Positions 37,001 through 46,163 of a stretch of 64,000 bases of DNA are shown piece after piece. Each line of letters opens with the position of its first letter. Within the stretch, counting starts at the first letter, position 1. The notes below the pieces were generated by a model. It made no database searches and was not told where the DNA came from. It saw nothing but the letters and a program-made list of their open reading frames with translations. The stretch covers positions 682,001 to 746,000 of the forward strand of contig NZ_CP058559.1 of NCBI RefSeq assembly GCF_014467015.1. The letters are read 5' to 3'. This DNA is from Alkalicella caledoniensis (GTDB lineage: Bacteria; Bacillota; Proteinivoracia; Proteinivoracales; Proteinivoracaceae). The position numbers and the translations under genes were made by a program.

Positions 37001-40000
37001 AAGAAATCATGTCTTGATATACTTTTAACTCTTTAGGCTTAATGTCTAAATAGGCCATTTCTACCTGGCTTTTTGTATATGCAAGTTCAAATCCCCTCTC
37101 AACTGTTTGTTCATCCTTGTATTTTTTAGATAGTTCTATGGCTTCTTGTCTATCTTCACCAACACCTGTTACAAAATGTATTATTATAGATTGACCTGCT
37201 GGTATGCGAACAGTTTTCCTTAAGCTCAGTATTGGGTCTAAAACTATACCCGCTGAGTTTGATAGAGGCTTATACAGAGCATCTGCGCTTTTTAAGGTAT
37301 TCCCTCGTCCTATGAAGTTGCCCCTCATTGTTTCATATTGAGTAACTCCTATGGAATTTCCATTTATACTTACACTATGAAATCCCCAGTTGGTATCTTT
37401 GCCTTCTTCCCTAGGTCGCCTGGATGCTAGAAGAGTTTCATACTCTGATAGGTACTCCGTTCTCACAAACAGGTTGCTAAATGTGGGGTGTGCCAAATCA
37501 GCTGCATGGTTGCCTAATACCGTTTCCATGAAACTTGTTATTTCAAGGGTCACTTCTGTTGTTTCATGGTTTGATAGGGTAACCTTGCGTATTTCCACAT
37601 TATCTTCTGAGGATATGGTAACCTCTGTCTTTGTTGTTATGTTCTCATCATAACGCTGATACTCAACTTTATCTTGATAAAACTTTACTTTATAGCTATC
37701 ACCTTCGTCCAATAGTGGTTCAAAGGTGTTTGACCAAACTTTGTCAGAATTTGCTTTTTTAATAATTATATAGGTTCCATGTTTACCTAATATACTATCT
37801 TCCCTCCAACGGGTAATTTGTATATCGTTACATTTACTGTATCCACCACCTCGTTCAGTGATCATAACAGAATATCTGCCATTTGAGAGTATGTGACACT
37901 TTGGCAAAACAGGCTCTATACCCTCATATTTACGAACAAGCTCTTGTGGTTTTTCTGTATATATTGGAACAGTGTCCTCTACTTCCTTAAATTCTTTAGT
38001 TACAATTGCCCGTAGGGGAATTTTCTCTTGTAACAACAATTCTCCTGCCCTAATCAAAGGATTACCATGGAACCTTTTTTGTAAAATATTATCATTTAAA
38101 AAGTTGTCCAAAGCCATCAAAATCATTCCTTGATGGTGAGCCATAAAACTTTTTACAATTTTCTTGTCTGATCCATGAACTAGTACCCTGGCAGGTGTAT
38201 AATCAACTGCCTCGTACAATCCATAGGTCCCCTCAAGACCTTGCTCTATAAGTGATGTAAGATTATCTAAGCTTCCCTTAGGGTCAATGGATATTCCTAG
38301 TATTGTTGAATAAGGAGAAACTACCATATCATTTGACAGACCTCTTTTTAGCCCAAGATCTGGTATGCCGAATGCTCTGTATTGGTAATTTAACAGCATA
38401 TCAAAGGTGTAATACCCAGATTCTGAGACACCCCAAGGATTTTTTCTTTTTTCACCATATTTTTTTTGTGCCATCACTACACCTTTATATGATTCTTCCA
38501 TCAATGTATGTGTATAGTTTTTCATTAGGAGATTAGGCATAAAATACTCAAACATGGTTCCTGTCCATGATACTAAGGACCTGAAACCTTCTACCACTGT
38601 TAGGCCTCTTCCTAGTTTAAACCAGTGTTTTTTGGGTATCTCTCCCTTGGCAATGGCTATGTAGCTAGTTGTTCTGGCCTCTGAAGCTAGTAGATCATAG
38701 TAGGAATTTGTTAACCTTTCTTCCTCTACATTATAGCCTATGGAAAAAAGGTTTCTTTTTTTATCATAAAGATGCCTAAAATCTGTGTTCTCAATAATAC
38801 TATCAATCCTTTGTACTAGACTATCCCTTTGCTGTTCTAAGTCATAAATTTTAACGATAGTTCTCTGTGCAGATTCTTTAAGGGTTACGAGTTTTTCGTC
38901 TTGTTTATTTTTTTCTATCTTTACTATTTGGGTAATGATATCCTTGTAGATTTCCTTTAAATGGCTTAATGAAATGCTTTTATTTAATTGCTGCAACGAC
39001 TCGTGAATCTTTTTATACTCACTATAATCTTCAAACAACGTATCAGGAAGGAGCTGAGTTACTTCTTCCTTAAAACCAACTAAGCTTTCATTGTATTTTT
39101 GTTGCCACAGCCCTTCTTCTTCAGTGCCAAGTAGACCCTGTATAATTTCTTTATACTCCCTTGGGTCTATATCACTTTGTTTTACATTAAATAGATGTTT
39201 TATATCATGTTCTGCATTTGCTAGGACTGCCGTGTCTCTGATACCTAAGATATTGTTATATGTAAAAATCTTATCATTGGACAAATCCTTTAGGCCTTCC
39301 TTTAGTGTGATTAGATAACTGATAAAGTTGCCATTGTCCACTGTAGAAACATAGGATGGTCGTAACACCTCAAGGGTAGATGTCTCATACCAGTTGTAAA
39401 GATGCCCTTTCCATGTTTCTAACCTATCAACAGTGTCCAAGGTGTTGTTAACTCGGATCAATGTATCGCCATGGGTTATATAACCGAAATCTTTAGCTGC
39501 AAGTATACCCATGAACATACAACCTATATTAGTAGGAGATGTTCTTTGAGCAATTCCCCTAGGGGGATAAACCTGATAATTATCAGGGGGGAGATAATTA
39601 TTAAAGGCATTGCCAAAATCGTCATAATATCCCCAAGTCTTTCTAGCAATTCTCCTTAGGTTTTCTGTGTCATGGTCTGTTAGCTTATATTTATCCCTTT
39701 TAATCCCTTGACTTGTTTTATATGCTGCAAAAGGTGCAAATAGCCATACAACACATATGGGTAGCGCCCAAAATGTATTTGCTGCAGTTATTATAAGGGT
39801 GGCTCCTAAAACAATCATGGTAAGGAATATACCTGACTTCATTCTCTTGATATAGCTACCTAAATCATTTTGCAGGTTTTTTTCAGCATCTGCAGCTGTA
39901 ACCCATTCAAGCATTTTCCTCTTGGAAAAACAAACCCTATATAGTGTGCGGCAAATTGCATCCGCCAACATGTAACTTTGATATGGCAGAAAAACAAAGT

Positions 40001-42620
40001 TTAACAGTACTTGATACCATAAAGCTGTCACACCGTAAAATTTCCTTACATTATTTTTTACATATCCCACTTGATTTTGTCCTACTTTAAAATACTCAAA
40101 GGTATTTAAAATAGCAGGGAAAAATAAAGTTAGTAACCCTAGTAATATGGGTATCCACACATGATTGTCCAAGAAAATCATACATAAGGAAATTAACGAA
40201 AAAACAAGAACTGGTACTAGGCTCCTCCTTAGGTTGTCTGCAATTTTCCATTTAGATAGAGCAGAAAGGGGATTTTTTTCCTTCTTATTTTCTCTTGTTT
40301 TTACTTTACTGAACAGCCAAGGGGCAAGCTGCCAGTCACCCCTCACCCATCTGTGTAAGCGCATACTATATGAACTAAACTTAGCTGGGTAACCATCAAC
40401 TAATTCAACATCTGTAACTAAGCCTGCTCGAAGATATGACCCCTCAAGTAAATCATGGCTTAAGATGGCATTTTCAGGCATGGAATTATGTAAAGCCCTT
40501 GAAAATGTCCTTATGTCATATATTCCTTTACCTGTGAATATGCCTTCTGAAAACAAGTCTTGATAAATATCAGAGCTGGCTGTGGTATATGGATCAATAC
40601 CCCCTTGACCTGCGTAAATCTTAGTAAATAGTGTTTTATTTGCACTTTCCAAATCTACACTGATTCGCGGCTGAATCAATCCATGCCCCTCTGTTACAAT
40701 TCCTTTTTCTTCATCAAATACTGGCCTATTTAATGGATGTGAAATTATACCCACCATTTTTTTTGCTGTTTCAATGGGCAAGTTTGTATCTGCATCTAGT
40801 GTAAGGATATATTTTATATTCTGTGGGGGACTAGATGAAGTGATGTAGTATGATGTTTTTTGATCTCCAAGGAATAGGTTGTTAAGCTCTTGTAATGCTC
40901 CTCTTTTACGTTCCCAGCCCATCCATCTTTTTTGTTTTTCACTGAATTGCCTTTTACGGAGGAAAAAATAAAATCTATTATCCCCTGACGCTGTTGGATA
41001 TCTTTTATTCAAGTCCTTTATACCTTTTAATGCAATTTCTATAAGCCTATTATCACCTTTTTCTTTTTCCTGCTTGGAGTCCTTAAAGTCTCCAACGAGG
41101 GCAAAGTAAAGATTTTCTTCCTTGTTCCCTTGATAATGTACCTCTAACTGGTCTAATAATTCTTGTACTCTGCTTTCGCTAGGTAGTAGTGTGGGCACCA
41201 CAACAAAGGTACTACTATCTTTAGGTATGCCCGTCTTCATCTCCAGCCTTGGGAGCATTTTCGGTGGATTAATCTTCAGCATTATATAGTTTACTAGATG
41301 AACTGCCACATCACTAAAAGGGATTACCAACAGCATTGTGAGTGTTGCACCTATTAAGATGTTGTTAGTTATGGTACCTATTAAAAAGCCTGTAGCTAAG
41401 GGAAACAAAATAGCAATAAGTAGTATTGGTGTTAGGTAGTACCCTAGGGTTTTATCTGTAGGTTTGTAAAGGTTCTTTCTGTCCAAACTGCTCAATAACT
41501 CTTCTTTCCCTTTATCTAGAAGATAATAACCAACATGGGCTTTTTTTTCTCTATTTCCTTGTTGATAATACTTATTTGCTAAGTCTAGTGCCATTTGGGC
41601 TACTTTTGTTTCAGAACGCTTTGTCAGTATGGATAATTTCTCAACTTGAATCCTATAGTAATCCCTAGATTCAAAGTCCATCAGTTTATAAATGTTCAAT
41701 GGATCTTTACTTAGAGTTTTCTCAACGATATTAATGCTTTCAAAAACATCATTCCAATCAAGGGTCGAAACAGTATTTAAACTGATTATGGAGTTACCTA
41801 TGGAAATTTTTCTAGTAGCCTGATCGTGATGTTCAAATTCAATGATTTCCTTTATAGAGGTATTTACCTCAGATAGCTTTTTACTAAGATAGCTTACAAC
41901 ATCCCCTGTTTCTGTTTCTGCTCTTCTAAGTTGTCTGAGGAGGTGCTCCACAAAGGAGGAGTTTATATTTTCACTATACTCTAAGTTCTCTTTAAGATAT
42001 TTAATTATTTCGTTAGGCTCTTTTTCAGCTAAATCTTCTGCTAATTGCCAATATCCTTGATTTGTATAAATTTTTTCACATATCAAGCTTATGTTTTTGA
42101 CTAAAGCAATTCTAGCCATAAGAGAAATAGACCATATCTCAGCTATGGATAACACCCTTTGGGTTTGATAGGATTTTATAAATTTTATCAGACTTTCTTC
42201 TTCAATATTTCCATCGGTGTGGGATATGTAGTCTAAAATTATAGCGTAAACCCTAGGGTAGCCCTTATATAATCCCCTACGTATTGTATAAAGTTTCATG
42301 AACCTATCTTTAAGTAAACTTAGTCTTACATCTTTAACCTGCTCCTCAACTTTATAAAAATTGTCTAATAGCCACTCAGATGCTGGAGAAAGTGGTTTTT
42401 TCTCCTTTGCGTCTTTACTCATCCGCTTATATACTTTTACTATTGTTTCAAAGTTCTCATCAAGTCTTCTTACAAGTGGCTTAATGGGTAATGGTTCTTC
42501 GTATGTGCTATGCTGCCTGGCTAGCTCCTTAGCATGATACTCAAGTTCCTCTTGGCTCAATAGCACATCCTTTAAGCTATCTATATTTAGAAGTTCTAAT
42601 TCTTTTTTTGCTAAAGACAT
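34089..42620 (-). CDS. Giant cyclic beta-1,2-glucan synthase-like protein (GT84 + glycoamylase-like + GH94)
   Basis: 2843 residues. Order: helical N-terminal region (about 1-390), two membrane helices (about 395-455), a GT2-like glycosyltransferase with LTLDADTNLP (about 608) and HRWVRGDWQ (about 762), further membrane helices (about 800-1000), a glycoamylase-like domain (LYNWYETSTLEVLRPSYVST, about 1075), and a GH94 phosphorylase-like C-terminus with the catalytic Asp in GSGDWNDGM (about 2525). This is the layout of NdvB/ChvB, which make and ring-close beta-1,2-glucan, or of long GH94 phosphorylases. AAGGGG precedes the ATG. The upstream sugar-nucleotide gene may supply its donor. Confidence 0.9.
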   Translation of the reverse strand: MSLAKKELELLNIDSLKDVLLSQEELEYHAKELARQHSTYEEPLPIKPLVRRLDENFETIVKVYKRMSKDAKEKKPLSPASEWLLDNFYKVEEQVKDVRLSLLKDRFMKLYTIRRGLYKGYPRVYAIILDYISHTDGNIEEESLIKFIKSYQTQRVLSIAEIWSISLMARIALVKNISLICEKIYTNQGYWQLAEDLAEKEPNEIIKYLKENLEYSENINSSFVEHLLRQLRRAETETGDVVSYLSKKLSEVNTSIKEIIEFEHHDQATRKISIGNSIISLNTVSTLDWNDVFESINIVEKTLSKDPLNIYKLMDFESRDYYRIQVEKLSILTKRSETKVAQMALDLANKYYQQGNREKKAHVGYYLLDKGKEELLSSLDRKNLYKPTDKTLGYYLTPILLIAILFPLATGFLIGTITNNILIGATLTMLLVIPFSDVAVHLVNYIMLKINPPKMLPRLEMKTGIPKDSSTFVVVPTLLPSESRVQELLDQLEVHYQGNKEENLYFALVGDFKDSKQEKEKGDNRLIEIALKGIKDLNKRYPTASGDNRFYFFLRKRQFSEKQKRWMGWERKRGALQELNNLFLGDQKTSYYITSSSPPQNIKYILTLDADTNLPIETAKKMVGIISHPLNRPVFDEEKGIVTEGHGLIQPRISVDLESANKTLFTKIYAGQGGIDPYTTASSDIYQDLFSEGIFTGKGIYDIRTFSRALHNSMPENAILSHDLLEGSYLRAGLVTDVELVDGYPAKFSSYSMRLHRWVRGDWQLAPWLFSKVKTRENKKEKNPLSALSKWKIADNLRRSLVPVLVFSLISLCMIFLDNHVWIPILLGLLTLFFPAILNTFEYFKVGQNQVGYVKNNVRKFYGVTALWYQVLLNFVFLPYQSYMLADAICRTLYRVCFSKRKMLEWVTAADAEKNLQNDLGSYIKRMKSGIFLTMIVLGATLIITAANTFWALPICVVWLFAPFAAYKTSQGIKRDKYKLTDHDTENLRRIARKTWGYYDDFGNAFNNYLPPDNYQVYPPRGIAQRTSPTNIGCMFMGILAAKDFGYITHGDTLIRVNNTLDTVDRLETWKGHLYNWYETSTLEVLRPSYVSTVDNGNFISYLITLKEGLKDLSNDKIFTYNNILGIRDTAVLANAEHDIKHLFNVKQSDIDPREYKEIIQGLLGTEEEGLWQQKYNESLVGFKEEVTQLLPDTLFEDYSEYKKIHESLQQLNKSISLSHLKEIYKDIITQIVKIEKNKQDEKLVTLKESAQRTIVKIYDLEQQRDSLVQRIDSIIENTDFRHLYDKKRNLFSIGYNVEEERLTNSYYDLLASEARTTSYIAIAKGEIPKKHWFKLGRGLTVVEGFRSLVSWTGTMFEYFMPNLLMKNYTHTLMEESYKGVVMAQKKYGEKRKNPWGVSESGYYTFDMLLNYQYRAFGIPDLGLKRGLSNDMVVSPYSTILGISIDPKGSLDNLTSLIEQGLEGTYGLYEAVDYTPARVLVHGSDKKIVKSFMAHHQGMILMALDNFLNDNILQKRFHGNPLIRAGELLLQEKIPLRAIVTKEFKEVEDTVPIYTEKPQELVRKYEGIEPVLPKCHILSNGRYSVMITERGGGYSKCNDIQITRWREDSILGKHGTYIIIKKANSDKVWSNTFEPLLDEGDSYKVKFYQDKVEYQRYDENITTKTEVTISSEDNVEIRKVTLSNHETTEVTLEITSFMETVLGNHAADLAHPTFSNLFVRTEYLSEYETLLASRRPREEGKDTNWGFHSVSINGNSIGVTQYETMRGNFIGRGNTLKSADALYKPLSNSAGIVLDPILSLRKTVRIPAGQSIIIHFVTGVGEDRQEAIELSKKYKDEQTVERGFELAYTKSQVEMAYLDIKPKELKVYQDMISSLIYQSPTKEKYRDIISNNKKNQSALWSYGISGDLPIVLLSIKKTEDIDVFQNLLKAHEYWSAKGLKVDFVVLNEDENSYLQPLQRMLNDIIATSHGKHILDVPGGVFIKNGGQIPQEDKTLLYTVAKIIIHADGGPLSKQIESPIIEQEKPPMEFKQKDESYQSYDEPLNTEFYNGYGGFSHDGLEYIIRLKEGKKTPAPWINVISNEKFGFQVSESGAGFTWAENSRENKLTPWSNDPVSDPPEEVIYIRDDETGKLFTPTALPIRENNSYTVKHGMGYSIFSHDSYGIHQELTMFVPRNDSVKVNLLKLKNNSKEARKLTLTYYMRPVMGVNEQMTKNYISTSFEEGADAMIVRNPYSIDFPNRATYVTTSERVLSYTGSRREFIGEKEMDNPQALKYRSLSNKVGGGLDPCVALQVNIELKPLAEKEISFVMGHVKEEEGHLGDILPKYKSLANCNTELKQVKRFWKEVLTKIQVDTPDKSMDYMLNGWLLYQTLACRVWARSAFYQSGGAYGYRDQLQDTMNVVYNLPEATRKQILLHCEHQFVEGDVQHWWHPGAGDKGIRTRFSDDLLWLPLVTADYVKNTGDFDLLNEETHFLEDEPLGKEDERYGIPRISTEKATVYEHCIRAIERGLRFGENGIPLMGSGDWNDGMSTVGNKGKGESIWLGWFIHKILKDFLPILKHMGDEERGIRYIKVAEEIAENIEKNAWDGEWYLRAFYDDGSPLGSSKNTECIIDSLGQTWSIISGGGKNKERIDKAMESVEKYLVKRDQGLIQLFTPPFDNSDQKPGYIKGYVPGVRENGGQYTHAAIWVINAYAMYGDGDKAWELYNMVNPINHSRTPIESNTYKVEPYVLAADVYAVSPHVGRGGWTWYTGAAGWMYRVGIEHILGLKTYGDKLMFNPCIPKEWNKYHISYVHGNTPYQITIRNPKGINKGVDEIYVDGEKVDKEINMVDDGVEHVVEVIMG

Positions 42621-42658
42621 TTAAATCAACCCCTTTATAAGTCATAACCTGTGTTGCT

Positions 42659-42692
42659 AAAAAATCAAAGGCATTGTTACCTTTGATTTTTT
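42659..42692. terminator. Terminator hairpin overlapping the stop of the nucleotidyltransferase gene
   Basis: Perfect 13-base arms (42659-42671 with 42680-42692), T6 on the minus strand. The last codons and the stop at 42677-42679 lie in the hairpin. It probably limits read-through into the glucan synthase gene. Confidence 0.85.
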
Positions 42693-45130
42693 AACTTAGA
42701 TTTCACTTTTTCTGTGAACAAATCACACAGTTCTTGAGCGTATTCCTCATTATGCCCTTGTGTGTATATATTAAATACAGGGAGCTCGTGGTCAGGTAGT
42801 ATTAGTCCCCAACCCCTTTCATCTTTAATGCGAACTCCTTCAAACAACTCTAAATCTTCCTCTTTATTTTCCATTATCAATTCCTTGATAATACGCCCTT
42901 TATCCTCCCAATCACAGGGGATCTCTTGTTTTTTGTAGAAATATACGGGAAGCTCGCTAATTAGTTGTGAAAGGGTTATTGTATTATTCACTAAATAGTC
43001 TACTATAATCCCTAAGCCCCAAATTGCATTATAGTTTAGGATAAACTGTAAGTAGTTACCTGTAATTTTGTCTTCCTTTAGCATCTCGTTCATGACTGAT
43101 GCAGGGTTAGACTTTGTTCTAACAACTTGTCTGTTATAAGTTTTCCCTAAGTTCTCAAACACTGTGGGGAATGTATGTGGAGCTATTAGATTAATATCTT
43201 CACCTTTCTTAAGTAGTAGTAGTGATACTAAAAAAAAGTAGTTTTCCTTTTCCACTACTCTACCTTTACCATCTACTAATGACAAACTTTCTCCATTACC
43301 TTGCATCAATGCTCCAAAGGAATATTTTCCTTCCCACACCCTTGCTCTAATTCTATCTAAAGAGGGTTTCGAGGTTATTTCCACATCCACCTTACAGCCT
43401 ATACTTTTTAATAACGCTGTGGCTAATTCTAACTCTTGTTGGGAAGAAGAAGTTAAAAAAATCTTTGGACTGTTTTTTTTGATTTGGTTAATATCTTGTA
43501 ATAGTTTTTTACATTCTTCTCCATAGAAATAAGATAGATTGTCTACTTCTATTACATCTTTTATATCTTCTACACTACATCTGTTTATCCCCTCTGTACA
43601 AAGGGTGTTTTCTATGTCTCTTTCCACATTTTTAGGTATATTGGCACCTTTATTATTTAGAAATTCAATGTTGACCCTATTATTACTTGTGGGATCTTTT
43701 TTTACATGTATACCACCTAGTGCATTATAATACCTAATGGCAAAGCGGGACATGGGTAGAAGACAGTTGTTCACCTTTATTGGCCTTGTACCCGTGGATT
43801 GAACACCTGCTATTAGTGCATTTTTTATAAGGCATGTGCCTTTACTTTCATCGCCGCTTATTATAAGAGCCCCTTCATCTTTAAAGATACTAGCAAATGC
43901 TGCGCCAAGTTTTGTAGCGAATTCTGGTGTTATATCAGTATTTAAGTCACCTGAAATATTTCTTACACCAAATACATTTTTCTTAGCAGATGTACCCCAA
44001 ATCAAGTTTTGAGTAAGTGTAGCATTTTTTTCCACTGTCTTTTGTGGCCAAATTTTTATATCTTGCTTGATGGTAGAATTGTCTTTTATTATTGAACCTT
44101 CACCTATAACAGAGTTTTCGTAAAGTTTTACCTTCGACCCAATAGTTACCTTGCTACAAATTACAGTTCCCCTGGCCTCACTTAGGCTTCCAAAAGTACA
44201 GTTATTCCAAAGAGTTGTATTTTTTAGTGAGGCACTTGGCCCAATTTTACAGTCATTTCCTATAACTGTAAAAGGCCCTATACTGGAATTTTCATTTATA
44301 ACACAGTTCTTTCCAATATAAACAGGTGGTATGAGCTTTGCATTATTTGAGACTAGTGTCCCTTCATCAATCCAAACACCTTTTTCTATTTCTTTGACTC
44401 CCATTGGTAAATTAACCTTTTGAGATAACAAGTCAAACTGAGTTTGCTTATAAGGTTCTAGGGCACCTATATCACACCAGTAGTCATCTGTAACATATCC
44501 GTACATTGGTATCTTATCATTTAAAAGTCTTGGAAAAAGGTCTTTGCTGAAGTCAAAATTTTCACCTTTAGTGTAATACTCCATAACCTCTGGCTCTAAT
44601 ATATAAATCCCTGTATTTATGGTATTGCTGAATACTTCACCCCAGCTTGGTTTCTCCAAAAACCTTATTACCTTACCATTGTCATCAGTTATAACAACTC
44701 CGTATTCTAAGGGGACCTTTTCCTTTCTTAGAACAAGGGTAGCTTTTGAGTTATTAAATTGATGAAACTTAATGGCAGCATCTAAGTCCAAGTCTGTCAA
44801 TGCATCACCACTTATAACTATAAAAGTTTCATCTAGGAAATCACCGGTGTTTCGCACACTACCTGCAGTGCCCAGGGGTACATCCTCAATAAAATAGTTT
44901 AGATTTACCCCCCATTTTTTTCCTGTTTCAAAATAGCCTTCTATATTTTCTGGAAGATAAGCCATTGTGACAGCTATATCTGTGATTTCGTGTCTTTTTA
45001 ATAAATTAATACCGTGCTCCATTACTGGTTTATTAATTATAGGCACCATTGGTTTTGGTAAACCACATGTCAAAGGTCTTAACCTAGTACCTTTACCTCC
45101 CGCCATTATTACAGCTTTTATGACAATCAC
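42677..45130 (-). CDS. Fused sugar-1-phosphate nucleotidyltransferase / phosphomannomutase-like protein
   Basis: 817 residues. N-terminal NTP-transferase (1-240) with AVIMAGGKGTRLRPLT and VPLGTAG; left-handed beta-helix repeats (about 250-390); then an alpha-D-phosphohexomutase region from about 400. The mutase phosphoserine loop is altered (ALIAGVQSTGTRPIKVN in place of the usual Ser-His), and the domain is otherwise divergent, so mutase activity is doubtful. Homologues begin MKAVIMAGG; here that Met position is ATA (45119-45121), exactly eight bases after AGGAG. Either GTG at 45130 adds four residues or AUA is the start. Confidence 0.85.
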   Translation of the reverse strand: MIVIKAVIMAGGKGTRLRPLTCGLPKPMVPIINKPVMEHGINLLKRHEITDIAVTMAYLPENIEGYFETGKKWGVNLNYFIEDVPLGTAGSVRNTGDFLDETFIVISGDALTDLDLDAAIKFHQFNNSKATLVLRKEKVPLEYGVVITDDNGKVIRFLEKPSWGEVFSNTINTGIYILEPEVMEYYTKGENFDFSKDLFPRLLNDKIPMYGYVTDDYWCDIGALEPYKQTQFDLLSQKVNLPMGVKEIEKGVWIDEGTLVSNNAKLIPPVYIGKNCVINENSSIGPFTVIGNDCKIGPSASLKNTTLWNNCTFGSLSEARGTVICSKVTIGSKVKLYENSVIGEGSIIKDNSTIKQDIKIWPQKTVEKNATLTQNLIWGTSAKKNVFGVRNISGDLNTDITPEFATKLGAAFASIFKDEGALIISGDESKGTCLIKNALIAGVQSTGTRPIKVNNCLLPMSRFAIRYYNALGGIHVKKDPTSNNRVNIEFLNNKGANIPKNVERDIENTLCTEGINRCSVEDIKDVIEVDNLSYFYGEECKKLLQDINQIKKNSPKIFLTSSSQQELELATALLKSIGCKVDVEITSKPSLDRIRARVWEGKYSFGALMQGNGESLSLVDGKGRVVEKENYFFLVSLLLLKKGEDINLIAPHTFPTVFENLGKTYNRQVVRTKSNPASVMNEMLKEDKITGNYLQFILNYNAIWGLGIIVDYLVNNTITLSQLISELPVYFYKKQEIPCDWEDKGRIIKELIMENKEEDLELFEGVRIKDERGWGLILPDHELPVFNIYTQGHNEEYAQELCDLFTEKVKSKLKNQR

Positions 45131-45206
45131 TCCTAACCTTTATTTTTCTCATATGGTTATTTTGTGAAAAAATGGATTATCTCATTCATTTTTTTATTGT
45201 ACCCCC

Positions 45207-45247
45207 AAAAAAAGCATGGGCCCTTTGGAATTGGCCCATGCTTTTTT
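45207..45247. terminator. Terminator of the MORN lipoprotein gene
   Basis: A-run/T-run flanked stem GCATGGGCC / GGCCCATGC (45207-45222 with 45233-45247), 10-base loop. T-rich on both sides, so probably bidirectional. Confidence 0.9.
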
Positions 45248-45971
45248 ATTCGTAAACTGGACGATCTTCTATCCAGTCTCCCTCCCATACTAAGTTTCCG
45301 TTTTGATACCAACTACCACGCCCGTGACGTTTGCCTTGCCTAAATTCTCCTTCGTATATGAGATTTCCATTTTCATTATAAAGAAGGCCTAGGCCGTGGA
45401 AAAGACCTTCTACAAAATCCCCCTCATAGTTCAGTTCACCGTTATCAAAGTACAACGCTCCTACACCGTAGTACTTACCATCAACGTGTTCACCTTGATA
45501 CTTTATTCTTCCCCCTTGGGTGAATTGGGTGCCATAACCGTTAAAATTATTATTTCTCCAGTAACCTTCATACCAAAGTTCGCCATTTTCGAAGTACCAC
45601 TTGCCTTCTCCTTCAGGGGTTCCGTTTACAAATTGACCTTCATATCTTAAACTTCCATCATCCCTAAAGCTTCTACCTTGTCCATGTTGGTTACCATTTA
45701 AAAATTCACCTTCGTAAGATAGATTACCTTGGTTGAACAGCTTACCTTCACCTTGAGGCTGTCCCTCTACAAATTCCCCTTCATACTTTAACTCACCATC
45801 TTCAGAAAATAGTTTTCCAAAACCATGATATTCACCACTTTGAATACCACCCTCGTATTGCAAAGTACCATTATCATAATATATCTTCTGCTCACCACAT
45901 CCCCCTTGTACGAATATCAAAAAAAATACTAATATTAGCATCGTTATTTTAGATAGGTTTATTTTTTTCAT
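45246..45971 (-). CDS. MORN-repeat lipoprotein
   Basis: 241 residues. Signal peptide with Cys at the cleavage site (LIFVQGGCG, about residue 26; the -3 Gln makes the lipobox atypical), then about nine MORN repeats (YEGEFVEGQPQGEGK, YEGEFLNGNQHGQGR, YEGQFVNGTPEGEGK and so on) of 20-23 residues to the end. Such beta-hairpin arrays bind phospholipid or protein. Probably anchored outside the membrane. Single gene; function unknown. Confidence 0.88.
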   Translation of the reverse strand: MKKINLSKITMLILVFFLIFVQGGCGEQKIYYDNGTLQYEGGIQSGEYHGFGKLFSEDGELKYEGEFVEGQPQGEGKLFNQGNLSYEGEFLNGNQHGQGRSFRDDGSLRYEGQFVNGTPEGEGKWYFENGELWYEGYWRNNNFNGYGTQFTQGGRIKYQGEHVDGKYYGVGALYFDNGELNYEGDFVEGLFHGLGLLYNENGNLIYEGEFRQGKRHGRGSWYQNGNLVWEGDWIEDRPVYE

Positions 45972-46136
45972 ATTGCAGCCCCTCCTATTTCATTTTGTTT
46001 ATTCTATTATATTATAACATATGGGGAAAATGCTATTTTTTTACCGGTTTTGTACAAATCCCATATTCCCCCCGAAAAACCATCAGCGTCAAATCCCCTA
46101 CAACTCAATAAGGGCATTTGCATCTAATAAAGTTAG

Positions 46137-46162
46137 AAAAATCATGGATTTTAAATCCATGA
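46137..46162 (-). terminator. Palindromic terminator after the helicase gene
   Basis: TCATGGATTT/AAATCCATGA stem, a 21-base near-palindrome (46142-46162), then TTTTT on the minus strand. It starts at the stop codon. Confidence 0.65.
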
Positions 46163-46163
46163 C

